14,028 bases of DNA from NCBI GenBank assembly GCA_946625715.1, contig CAMOTK010000029.1:1-14028 (forward strand). The letters run 5' to 3'. The first letter of the stretch is position 1, and each line of letters begins with the position of its first letter. This document shows, piece after piece, positions 1 through 6,096 of this stretch. Source of the stretch: an uncultured Prevotella sp. (lineage in GTDB: Bacteria; Bacteroidota; Bacteroidia; Bacteroidales; Bacteroidaceae). The position numbers and the translations under genes were made by a program. The notes beneath the pieces were generated by a model. The model made no database searches, was not told where the DNA came from, and was given only the letters and a program-made list of their open reading frames with translations.

Positions 1-124
1 CTCGTCGTTTTAGTGATTTTACTTGGTGAAATCAGTGAAACGACAGTGTAAAAACGCTAAAACGACGATGTGAAATCAGTAAAACGACGATGGGCGACTG
101 CCAAAACGGGATGGGCGAGATGGT
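1..124. repeat. Degenerate tandem repeat array, 11/22-bp period
   Basis: The core AAACGAC or AAAACG recurs exactly every 22 nt (37, 59, 81, 103). TAAAACGACGATG occurs exactly at 58-70 and 80-92. GTGAAATCAGT occurs at 26-36 and again 44 nt later at 70-80. Cutting the stretch into 11-mers from position 4 gives units that mostly end in AGT, GAT or GCT, so the true period may be 11 bp, about one helical turn. Positions 3-12 are the reverse complement of 58-67. The array decays to the right into two copies of GATGGGCGA (89-97 and 110-118) and probably continues past the left edge. It lies downstream of the minus-strand AraC-type gene. Its role is unknown; a minisatellite or a phased protein-binding array are both possible. 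Confidence 0.65.
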
Positions 125-132
125 GGCTGGAT

Positions 133-151
133 GTAAAAGTGCCACTTTTAC
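133..151. terminator. Small perfect hairpin downstream of the AraC-type gene
   Basis: GTAAAAGT (133-140) and ACTTTTAC (144-151) are perfect inverted repeats around a 3-nt GCC loop. It sits about 100 nt beyond the stop of the minus-strand regulator and is the only clear hairpin there. The stem is AT-rich and no long T run follows it on the minus strand, while the plus strand has a short TTTTC. It could be a weak terminator or a protein-binding palindrome. Confidence 0.3.
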
Positions 152-247
152 TTTTCTAGAATGGTCGGTCGGGAAGTGTTAAATTTTGGCAGTTTTTCTT
201 TACAAACTCGCAGCTTTTTTGGGGCGAAGTCGTTTGGCGATTTTGGT

Positions 248-1375
248 TTATTGCAAGCTCTTAATCCAGTTGGTGACGGTTTGGCCCATGAGGAGCTTGA
301 AGGCATTGCTGAAGGTGTTGTAGTTGTGGAAACCGCTTTGGTAGGCCAGTTGCTTGGCAGTGAAGGGCTGTCCTGTGGTGATGGCATCGTGGTAGAGGTT
401 GATGAAGTGGTTGATGCGCAGCTGGTTGATGTAGGCATTGTAGGTGATGCCATTCTGCGAGAAGTGCTGGCTGAGGTATGTTCGGTTGGTGCCGATGGCC
501 TTGCTGACCTGGTCGAGCGTGAGGTCGTGTCGGAGAAAGAGCAGCGTGTCTTCGCAGTGTCTTTTCAGCTGAATCTCGATGCTCGGCTCGCTGTTGGCCA
601 GCAAGTCGCTGTCGTCGTCGGTCTGCTCGATGGGTTGCAGTACGTGTTCTGCGGGTGTGTCCAGCTCGGGTGTGGGCTGTTCGAGCTCTTGCAGCGTTTC
701 CACGCGCCAGAGCAGGAAGGCCACGATGAAGATGGTGTTGATTTGAGTGGCATACTCCATGGTCATTCCGCCAAAGTTGATTTTGTAGGCCCCGAAAATG
801 ATGAGAATGGCTGTCAGCAGTATCAGGCTGGACCATATCTGCTTGTGCTCCAGGTCGGCGTAGTTGTCTCTGAGCCATCGGCCGTACTGTCGCACGGACC
901 AAAGCATGTAGGCAATGAAGCTCGTGACAAGAATGAGCTGATAGATTTGTAGTGCGCGCTCGTAAAAGGGGTTGTGGGCTATGGCGCCCATGCCGAAGCA
1001 GATGGCGGCGATGGGGAGCATGGCCACGGCGATGGGCCACAGCGGTCGTCGCTTGTCTTGCAGCAGGCAGAGCAGCGTGGCCATCATGGTGGGCATTAGC
1101 GTGAGGCAGTCGAGCCCCATGGCCACGGCATTGCGCATGATGCGGTCGTCGACGAGGCATACCAGTCCGAGCAGCAGCCACCAGACGTGGCTGAGAGCCG
1201 CCGAAATCATGAAGGCAGCGGCCCAGAGGCGCAGTCGCTTGGGCGGATGGATGGGGGTGGGAACGTTGATGAACGATTGTATCAGCAGATAGGCTGCTGC
1301 CACAACGGCAAACATGGCCGCAGCCCCATAGAGCATGGTATATATAAAATCGTTAAGTCCGAGATATTCGTACAT
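248..1375 (-). CDS. Membrane-anchored AraC-family transcriptional regulator
   Basis: This 375-residue protein joins an integral membrane N-terminal half to a DNA-binding C-terminal half. Hydrophobic stretches near residues 11-35, 50-75, 85-105, 112-133, 144-162, 180-198 and 211-223 suggest about seven membrane spans. An acidic linker (about 228-265) leads to an AraC-type double helix-turn-helix. The first HTH lies near 284-305 (LTLDQVSKAIGTNRTYLSQ) and the second near 338-360 (AKQLAYQSGFHNYNTFSNAF), which matches the conserved second-helix signature. Known proteins of this layout in Bacteroidetes are thought to sense a membrane or extracellular signal and act directly on DNA. The ligand and targets cannot be read from the sequence. 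The gene stands alone, divergent from the methyltransferase gene, with a -7-like box just upstream. Start ATG at 1375. Confidence 0.9.
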   Translation of the reverse strand: MYEYLGLNDFIYTMLYGAAAMFAVVAAAYLLIQSFINVPTPIHPPKRLRLWAAAFMISAALSHVWWLLLGLVCLVDDRIMRNAVAMGLDCLTLMPTMMATLLCLLQDKRRPLWPIAVAMLPIAAICFGMGAIAHNPFYERALQIYQLILVTSFIAYMLWSVRQYGRWLRDNYADLEHKQIWSSLILLTAILIIFGAYKINFGGMTMEYATQINTIFIVAFLLWRVETLQELEQPTPELDTPAEHVLQPIEQTDDDSDLLANSEPSIEIQLKRHCEDTLLFLRHDLTLDQVSKAIGTNRTYLSQHFSQNGITYNAYINQLRINHFINLYHDAITTGQPFTAKQLAYQSGFHNYNTFSNAFKLLMGQTVTNWIKSLQ

Positions 1376-1395
1376 GTTTTTGTCTAAAGTTTCTG

Positions 1396-1403
1396 CAAAG
1401 GTA
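1396..1403 (-). promoter_or_regulatory. -7 box for the AraC-type regulator
   Basis: On the minus strand this reads TACCTTTG followed by CA, the Bacteroidetes -7 consensus, ending 20 nt before the regulator's ATG. It implies a 5' leader of roughly 15 nt. No good TTTG -33 box lies 19-21 nt upstream, so the promoter may be weak or need an activator. Confidence 0.5.
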
Positions 1404-1495
1404 AATAATTATTTTGTGATAAGGGAAGAAACTGCAGAAATAATAACCAATATCTGTAAATTTTGCATCACTTTTTTGTTTTTTCGCCCCTGTTG

Positions 1496-1527
1496 GTTGC
1501 TTTTGTTCTCTTTTATTTGTACCTTTG
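1496..1527 (+). promoter_or_regulatory. Promoter for the methyltransferase-thyA-folA cluster
   Basis: TACCTTTG at 1520-1527 matches the Bacteroidetes -7 element. GTTG at 1496-1499, 20 nt upstream, is a three-of-four match to the -33 TTTG element. Transcription should start near 1531-1534. This rules out the TTG at 1525, which lies inside the -7 box, and favours TTG 1558 as the methyltransferase start. Confidence 0.6.
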
Positions 1528-1557
1528 CAAGAACAAAAAATCAAAAGCGCTACACCC

Positions 1558-2733
1558 TTGAAAGAAGAATTCCTGATACAGACGCGCCAGGTGATGGGCG
1601 ACGACCGCTTCGACCGCTTCATGCAGGCGCTCGGCGAGGAGCCGTCGGTGAGTGTGCGGGTCAATCCGCTGAAGGCTGGCGGGGCAGTGGTCGAAGGCGA
1701 GCGCGTGCCGTGGTGCCCTACGGGCTACTATCTGTCGGCGCGCCCGAACTTTACGTTCGACCCGCTGCTGCATGCAGGTGCCTACTATGTGCAGGAAGCC
1801 TCGTCGATGTTTGTCGACCTGGTGTTGCGCCAGCACGTAGACCGCCCCGTCGCCATGCTCGACCTCTGTGCAGCCCCTGGTGGCAAGTCGACGGCAGCGC
1901 GTGCAGCCCTGCCTGAGGGCAGTGTGCTGGTGTCGAACGAGCCTGTGCGCCAGCGGGCAAGCATCCTGTTGGAGAACATCACGAAGTGGGGGTGGCCCGA
2001 CAGCTACGTGACGAGCTACTATCCGCACGCGTTTGTGAAGGCAAAGGCGCGTTTCGACGTGATACTCTGCGACGTGCCCTGCTCGGGCGAAGGCATGTTT
2101 CGCAAGGACCCGAAGGCCCAAGCGGAGTGGAGCCCGAAGAACGTGGAGAAGTGCTGGCAGCTGCAGCGCGAGATAGTGGCCGACGCATGGCAATGCCTGA
2201 GCGACGGCGGCCTGCTCATCTATAGCACGTGTACCTTTAACCTGAAGGAGAACGAGGAGAACGTGCGCTGGATGGTGGAAGAGCTGGGAGCCGAGGTGCT
2301 GCCCGTGGCCACAGAGGCCGAGTGGGGCATCACGGGTTCGCTGCTTGCAGGCTTCAGTGAGCCGGTGTATCGGTTCATCCCTGGTTTCACGCGCGGCGAA
2401 GGCCTGTTTGTGGCGGTGATGAGGAAGAAGGGAAGCCTACCCCTAACCCCTTCCAAAGGGAAGGGGGACTTGGAGGGGCTGAGGGCGCCTGACTATGAGG
2501 CGGTGGCGATGGTGGATGTCGGCTATGGACAGGCGCTGAGCTTCCTGCGGGGCGAGGCGCTGGTGTTGGCTGACCAGACGCCGCGGGGCATTGTGGGCAT
2601 CAGCTTCATGGGCCGTCTGCTGGGCTACGCGAAGAATATCGGCAACCGCGCCAACAACCTCTATCCGAAGGAGTGGCGCATCAAAACGACACATATACCA
2701 ACTGAATATGAAGCAATACTTAGATTTACTTGA
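1558..2733 (+). CDS. rsmF: RsmF/RsmB-like rRNA (cytosine-5) methyltransferase
   Basis: This is a SAM-dependent RNA m5C methyltransferase of the RsmB/RsmF/NSUN family, expected to modify a 16S rRNA cytosine. Visible motifs, numbered from TTG 1558 (391 aa): N-terminal VSVRVNPLK (31-39), SAM-binding [10 protein letters not shown] (101-110), catalytic [13 protein letters not shown] (172-184, Cys175) and STCTF (223-227, nucleophile Cys225). A C-terminal PUA-like segment ends in [17 protein letters not shown] 1558 is chosen because [10 protein letters not shown] aligns with how family members begin and because it lies downstream of the promoter box. The frame is open back to another TTG at 1525, which overlaps that box. 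The linker between catalytic and C-terminal domains is short and contains a palindromic repeat translated as [16 protein letters not shown]. The 3' end overlaps thyA by 26 bp. Whether the target is the RsmF or the RsmB site is not certain. Confidence 0.88.
   Translation: MKEEFLIQTRQVMGDDRFDRFMQALGEEPSVSVRVNPLKAGGAVVEGERVPWCPTGYYLSARPNFTFDPLLHAGAYYVQEASSMFVDLVLRQHVDRPVAMLDLCAAPGGKSTAARAALPEGSVLVSNEPVRQRASILLENITKWGWPDSYVTSYYPHAFVKAKARFDVILCDVPCSGEGMFRKDPKAQAEWSPKNVEKCWQLQREIVADAWQCLSDGGLLIYSTCTFNLKENEENVRWMVEELGAEVLPVATEAEWGITGSLLAGFSEPVYRFIPGFTRGEGLFVAVMRKKGSLPLTPSKGKGDLEGLRAPDYEAVAMVDVGYGQALSFLRGEALVLADQTPRGIVGISFMGRLLGYAKNIGNRANNLYPKEWRIKTTHIPTEYEAILRFT
2434..2480. repeat. Palindromic repeat inserted in frame in the methyltransferase gene
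   Basis: CCCCTTCC (2447-2454) pairs with GGAAGGGG (2459-2466) around a 4-nt loop. Outer arms AGCC..CCCT (2434-2444) and AGGGGCT (2474-2480) add an imperfect second stem. The C-rich then G-rich pattern, translated as PLTPSKGKG, resembles dispersed palindromic elements common between genes in Bacteroidetes. Here it is read through in frame, between MRKKG and the C-terminal domain. Its composition differs from the flanking coding sequence. Confidence 0.65.
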
Positions 2734-3502
2734 CCGCATTCTGCGTGAGGGCGTCGAGAAGGGCGACCGCACCGGCACGGGCACGCTCAGCGTGTTCGGC
2801 CATCAGATGCGCTTCAACCTGGAAGAGGGCTTCCCGCTGCTCACCACCAAGAAACTGCACCTGAAGAGCATCATCTACGAGCTGCTCTGGTTCTTGCAGG
2901 GCGACACCAACGTGCGCTACCTGCAGGAGCACGGCGTGCGCATTTGGAACGAGTGGGCCGACGAGAACGGCGAGCTGGGGCCCGTCTATGGTCATCAGTG
3001 GCGCTCGTGGCCCGACTACGACGGCGGCACCATCGACCAGATTAAGATTGTGCTCGACCAGATTAAGAACAATCCCAACTCGCGCCGCATGCTCGTGTCG
3101 GCGTGGAACGTGGCCGAGGTGAACAAGATGGCGCTGCCGCCCTGCCACACCATGTTCCAGTTCTACGTGGCCAACGGCCGCCTGTCGCTACAGCTCTATC
3201 AGCGTTCGGCCGACACGTTCCTGGGTGTGCCGTTCAACATCGCCTCGTATGCCCTGCTGTGCATGATGATGGCGCAGGTGTGCGGCCTGAAGCCCGGCGA
3301 CTTCATACACACCACGGGCGACACCCATCTCTACCTGAACCATCTGGAGCAGGCCCGGCTGCAACTGACCCGCGAGCCGCGCCCGCTGCCCACCATGCGC
3401 ATTAACCCCGACGTGAAAGACCTCTTCGCCTTCCGGTATGAGGACTTCCAGCTGGAGAACTACGACCCGCATCCTCACATCAAGGCGGAAGTGAGTGTGT
3501 AG
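2708..3502 (+). CDS. thyA: Thymidylate synthase
   Basis: Cytoplasmic ThyA converts dUMP and 5,10-methylene-tetrahydrofolate to dTMP and dihydrofolate. The protein has 264 residues, the same length as the E. coli enzyme. Key residues sit at the expected places: Arg21 (DRTGTGT), Trp80 and Trp83 (IWNEWAD), Arg126/Arg127 ([11 protein letters not shown]), the catalytic Cys146 in [23 protein letters not shown] (165-177) for dUMP binding, and [12 protein letters not shown] (201-212). The start ATG lies inside the end of the methyltransferase gene (26-bp overlap), which suggests translational coupling. folA follows after 30 nt, a common pairing because FolA recycles the dihydrofolate that ThyA releases. 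The sequence is intact with nothing unusual. Confidence 0.98.
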   Translation: MKQYLDLLDRILREGVEKGDRTGTGTLSVFGHQMRFNLEEGFPLLTTKKLHLKSIIYELLWFLQGDTNVRYLQEHGVRIWNEWADENGELGPVYGHQWRSWPDYDGGTIDQIKIVLDQIKNNPNSRRMLVSAWNVAEVNKMALPPCHTMFQFYVANGRLSLQLYQRSADTFLGVPFNIASYALLCMMMAQVCGLKPGDFIHTTGDTHLYLNHLEQARLQLTREPRPLPTMRINPDVKDLFAFRYEDFQLENYDPHPHIKAEVSV

Positions 3503-3535
3503 TTTATAGTTTATAGTGAAGAGTTTAGAGTTATG
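3501..3535 (+). repeat. Heptamer tandem repeat bridging thyA and folA
   Basis: The gap reads as five consecutive 7-mers: AGTTTAT, AGTTTAT, AGTGAAG, AGTTTAG, AGTTATG. The first begins within the thyA stop codon and the last ends with the folA ATG. Heptameric runs of this kind recur between genes in Bacteroidales genomes. There is no room for a promoter or terminator, so the two genes are probably cotranscribed, and the repeat forms the folA ribosome-binding region. Confidence 0.6.
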
Positions 3536-4024
3536 ATTAGTATGATTGCTGCCGTGGCCCGCAACCGCGCCATCGGCTTCGAGAATAAGCTTATCTACTG
3601 GTTGCCCAAGGACCTGAAGCGCTTCAAGGCGCTCACCACCGGGCATACCATCGTCATGGGGCGCAAGACGTTTGAGAGTCTGCCCAAAGGGGCACTGCCC
3701 AACCGCCGCAACTGCGTGCTCTCGACCACGGTTGAGAACCTGCCCGGCTGCGAGTGCTTTGCTTCGTGGGACGCATTTCTGGCATCATGCCAGCCCGATG
3801 AGGACGTCTACATCATCGGTGGGGCCACCATCTATGCCCAGCTCATCGACAAGGCCGATCGCCTCTGCATGACCGAGATCGACGACGAGCCGCAGCAGGC
3901 CGACGCCTTCTTTCCCGACTACAGCGACTGGCGCGAAACCACGCGCGAGCATCATCGGCGCGACGAGAAGCACGCCTATGACTACGACTTTGCCAACTAT
4001 ATGCGAGGGAGTAGGGGAGAGTGA
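3533..4024 (+). CDS. folA: Dihydrofolate reductase
   Basis: FolA reduces dihydrofolate to tetrahydrofolate with NADPH and is the target of trimethoprim-type antifolates. The protein has 163 residues, a normal length. Visible features are MIAAVARNRAIG (4-15) at the N-terminus, the Met20-loop region with Trp23 and the substrate-binding acid Asp27 in YWLPKDLKRF (22-31), the NADPH-binding TIVMGRKTFESLP (39-51), and VYIIGGATIY (92-101). The start at 3533 follows the heptamer repeat; ATG 3542 (MIAAVA) would fit the family equally well and would lose only three residues. It lies directly downstream of thyA and is probably cotranscribed with it. It ends about 20 nt before the terminator of the convergent lrp gene. 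Confidence 0.96.
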   Translation: MISMIAAVARNRAIGFENKLIYWLPKDLKRFKALTTGHTIVMGRKTFESLPKGALPNRRNCVLSTTVENLPGCECFASWDAFLASCQPDEDVYIIGGATIYAQLIDKADRLCMTEIDDEPQQADAFFPDYSDWRETTREHHRRDEKHAYDYDFANYMRGSRGE

Positions 4025-4036
4025 GAAAAAACTTAG

Positions 4037-4085
4037 AAAAAAAACGAAGAAGAGGCCGCGATTAGTCGTCGGCCTCTTCTTCGTT
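4037..4085 (-). terminator. Intrinsic terminator of lrp, overlapping its last codons
   Basis: A 16-bp stem pairs 4043-4058 with 4070-4085 around an 11-nt loop (4059-4069). Read on the minus strand it ends in eight T (4044 down to 4037), a textbook Rho-independent terminator. The upstream arm encodes the last residues of the Lrp-like protein, and the TAA stop (4062-4064) lies in the loop. On the plus strand no T run follows, so it should act poorly for folA. Confidence 0.88.
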
Positions 4086-4550
4086 GATGATAGCGTCGAT
4101 AGACGGTTTGCGGTCGATGGCCGAGTGGAAGGAGATGATGCTCTCGCTTCGCGCCAGACCCAACGGCTGCAGTTGGTCGTGAATGATGTTGAGCAAGTGG
4201 TGGTTGTTCTTGGCATAGATCTTGATGAAAAGATCGTAGTTGCCCGTGGTGTAGTGACATTCCACCACTTCGGGAATGCTCTGCAGGCTCTTCACCACCT
4301 CGTCGAACTGCTCAGGATTTTTCAGGTTCAGTCCGATAAAAGCACAGGTCTCGTAGCCAATCTTTTCGGGGTCGATGATGAACTGCGACCCTTTCAGAAT
4401 GCCTGTAGCTATGAGCTTCTGAATACGCTGGTGGATAGCAGCGCCACTGACATTGCAAGCACGAGCCACTTCAAGGAAAGGGATGCGTGCGTCGTCGGAA
4501 ATCAGTTTCAGTATCTGTCTGTCCAGACGGTCAAGTTTCTGATGTGCCAT
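4062..4550 (-). CDS. Lrp/AsnC-family transcriptional regulator
   Basis: The 162-residue protein has the classic two-part layout. The N-terminal winged HTH (about residues 6-55) contains LDRLDRQILKLISDDARIPF and SGAAIHQRIQKLIATGIL. The C-terminal RAM ligand-binding and oligomerisation domain (about 67-145) contains GYETCAFIGLNL, VVECHYTTGNYDLFIKIYAK and SIISFHSAID. Family members bind amino acids or related small molecules and assemble into octamers or larger forms on DNA. The effector here is not known. The gene has its own promoter box (4589-4617) and its own terminator, so it is likely monocistronic, although no terminator separates it from exbD upstream. The C-terminal acidic tail (NEEEADD) is encoded by the terminator stem, so its composition may be dictated by RNA structure. 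Confidence 0.93.
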   Translation of the reverse strand: MAHQKLDRLDRQILKLISDDARIPFLEVARACNVSGAAIHQRIQKLIATGILKGSQFIIDPEKIGYETCAFIGLNLKNPEQFDEVVKSLQSIPEVVECHYTTGNYDLFIKIYAKNNHHLLNIIHDQLQPLGLARSESIISFHSAIDRKPSIDAIINEEEADD

Positions 4551-4588
4551 TTGTCTTACTTTTTGATTGTTTTTGTTTTTTGCTTCTG

Positions 4589-4617
4589 CAAAGATACTAA
4601 AAATAACTGAAATTGCA
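4589..4617 (-). promoter_or_regulatory. Promoter for the lrp-like gene
   Basis: Read on the minus strand, TATCTTTG (4596-4589) matches the -7 consensus, and TTGC (4617-4614) lies 17 nt upstream as a partial -33 box within the palindrome ATTGCAAT. This implies a leader of about 30-35 nt before the ATG at 4550. The palindrome could also be an operator for self-regulation; that part is a guess. Confidence 0.6.
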
Positions 4618-4657
4618 ATAATTTGATAGGGATAAAAGCCAAAAAATGTTCAAATCA

Positions 4658-5107
4658 TTACTTTTCTACGGCCGAATAGTTGATTCTCAGCGCGTTTGCG
4701 GCCTGCAGTGCGTGCTTCACGTCGGCTATCAGGCCCACGGGTGTGTCCTTGTCGGCCTTGATGCTCACGGTGAGTCGCTCGGCGTCTTCTGCCGACATGC
4801 GGTTGCGCTCTTCTTCTATGAAAGCCGGGATGTCGGCCACCTCGGCGTAGCGGTTGTTCAGCTGTATGCGCACGTCGCCGTCAGGCTGGTCGGCCGGATG
4901 GCCAATGTAGATGTAGACCACCGATGCCTTGTGGGTGACCTTCTCTAGTTCGGTGCCCTGCGGCACCTGATAGCGCACCTTCAGTTCCACGTCGCGCATG
5001 TGGGTGACAATCATGAAGAAGAAGAGCACGGTGAAGATCAGGTCGGGCAGGGCCGCCGTGTTCAGTGCCGGCACGTCGTGCTCGCGCTGTCGGAATAGTC
5101 GTTTCAT
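4658..5107 (-). CDS. exbD: ExbD/TolR-family biopolymer transport protein (second copy)
   Basis: This 149-residue ExbD-type protein has a short cytoplasmic N-terminus, one membrane span (about residues 20-38) and a periplasmic domain. The span carries Asp22 in LPDLIFTVLFFFMIV, the position of the proton-path acid of ExbD/TolR. It ends with the typical sequence SIKADKDTPVGLIADVKHALQAANALRINYSA. Its ATG overlaps the stop of the preceding exbD by 4 nt (ATGA), so translation is probably coupled. With ExbB it should form the proton-driven motor of a TonB system. It is the last gene of the trpB-exb run. Two different ExbD proteins in one cluster is common in Bacteroidetes, and they may form mixed dimers. 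Confidence 0.93.
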   Translation of the reverse strand: MKRLFRQREHDVPALNTAALPDLIFTVLFFFMIVTHMRDVELKVRYQVPQGTELEKVTHKASVVYIYIGHPADQPDGDVRIQLNNRYAEVADIPAFIEEERNRMSAEDAERLTVSIKADKDTPVGLIADVKHALQAANALRINYSAVEK

Positions 5108-5724
5108 GGGCGCCCTCCTTTCTTGGCTTGACCAGGATTGGGCAAGCCTGGCGTTATGGGAATCTGCTCGCTGATGCGCTGAGGAAATACGGTGGCCACG
5201 GCCTCGCGCTGTTCGGCTGTGCAGGCGCGGTAGGGCTGGTGGAAGTGCTTCTGTGCCAGCTGGTTGCGTAGCTGCAAGTAGCCGTCGACGATGGCGTTCT
5301 GCACCTGGAAGTAGGTGTCGTAGTGGGCGTCGCGGTCGGCCTTGATGGCTATGACGTGGCGGTCGCTGACCAGACAGGTGCCTAAGAGGGGCACGTTGCG
5401 CCGCGTCAGCTGCGGCAGGTCGGCCGACAGTTGCTCGTTGGCCACGAAGCGGGCCACACGCTCGCTGAGCTGTGCCGGCTCTGTTGGTTCGCCGCCCACG
5501 GTGATGTGGCTGTCGGCGTCGATGCTGATTTCCAATACGTTGCGCCGCTGCACCTGCACGTCGCGCTGTTCCTGTTCGTCGGTGGGGTGAGGGAGCAGTC
5601 GGCGCAGGCCCTTGTCGGTGTCCATCGACGAGGTCACGAGAAAGAAGATGAGCAACATGAACGAGATGTCGGCAGTCGACGTCGTGTTCAGTTCGGGTAT
5701 GGAGCGGCGCATCTTCTTGAACAT
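5104..5724 (-). CDS. exbD: ExbD/TolR-family biopolymer transport protein (first copy)
   Basis: This 206-residue ExbD-type protein is longer than the usual 140 or so. The N-terminus (PELNTTSTADISFMLLIFFLV) gives one membrane span at about 17-33 with the conserved Asp19. A periplasmic domain follows, containing LEISIDADSHITVGG and HVIAIKADRDAHYDTYFQV. The extra length is a C-terminal region (about 150-206) with YRACTAEQREAVATVFPQRISE, a tail found in Bacteroidetes ExbD proteins, and a basic end (AKKGGRP). It lies 12 nt after the small membrane protein gene and overlaps the second exbD by 4 nt. It should pair with ExbB and the second ExbD. Confidence 0.93.
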   Translation of the reverse strand: MFKKMRRSIPELNTTSTADISFMLLIFFLVTSSMDTDKGLRRLLPHPTDEQEQRDVQVQRRNVLEISIDADSHITVGGEPTEPAQLSERVARFVANEQLSADLPQLTRRNVPLLGTCLVSDRHVIAIKADRDAHYDTYFQVQNAIVDGYLQLRNQLAQKHFHQPYRACTAEQREAVATVFPQRISEQIPITPGLPNPGQAKKGGRP

Positions 5725-5736
5725 AGTCTTTCCTCC

Positions 5737-6093
5737 TTATTTCTTAAACTTACGAATCAGGCCGCTGTAGCCAAAGGCCACGGCACCGACGGCCACCGCG
5801 ATGAGCACCAGCGACGTGTTGATGAGCATGTCGCTGAGGCGCAGCCAGAAGGTGTCGGTGTAGAGTGTGCCGTTGATGGTGAGCGGACGGGTGGAGCCCA
5901 GCAGCCACGTGACGACCAGGCATGCCACTAAGAGCAAGGCCATGGCAGCCGCCGTGCGCATGGACCTGATGCCGTCCTTGCCGCGCAGTCGGATGCTGCG
6001 CACGAGCGACCATCCCGTCAGTAAGACGATGGCCGCGAGCAGCACGTAGATGGCGCCTAACAGCAGGTCGATGTAGAGTGGTGCCTCGTCCAT
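5737..6093 (-). CDS. Small three-span membrane protein in the exb cluster
   Basis: I do not recognise a named family for this 118-residue protein. It has three hydrophobic spans: about 8-29 (DLLLGAIYVLLAAIVLLTGW), 47-66 (AAAMALLLVACLVVTWLLGS) and 90-112. A basic loop (RSIRLRGKDG) follows the first span and a basic tail (RKFKK) ends the protein, which suggests both lie in the cytoplasm. The loop between spans 2 and 3 (TRPLTINGTLYTDTFWLRLSD) would be periplasmic. It starts 3 nt after exbB and is followed by exbD after 12 nt, so it is clearly part of the operon. A role as an accessory subunit or assembly factor of the ExbB-ExbD motor is inferred from position only. Confidence 0.85.
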   Translation of the reverse strand: MDEAPLYIDLLLGAIYVLLAAIVLLTGWSLVRSIRLRGKDGIRSMRTAAAMALLLVACLVVTWLLGSTRPLTINGTLYTDTFWLRLSDMLINTSLVLIAVAVGAVAFGYSGLIRKFKK

Positions 6094-6096
6094 AGC

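Noticed and set aside
1..124. CRISPR array
   Set aside because: The units are degenerate, have an 11/22-nt period and no unique spacers between identical repeats, and no cas gene is nearby.
161..952. Long plus-strand open frame (263 codons)
   Set aside because: It lies opposite the AraC-type gene, whose HTH motifs are clear. The translation is Val/Gly-rich without recognisable motifs, as expected for an antisense shadow in GC-rich DNA.
3978..4610. Plus-strand open frame of 210 codons running from folA through lrp
   Set aside because: It overlaps the end of folA out of frame, reads through the lrp terminator and is antisense to the whole lrp gene.
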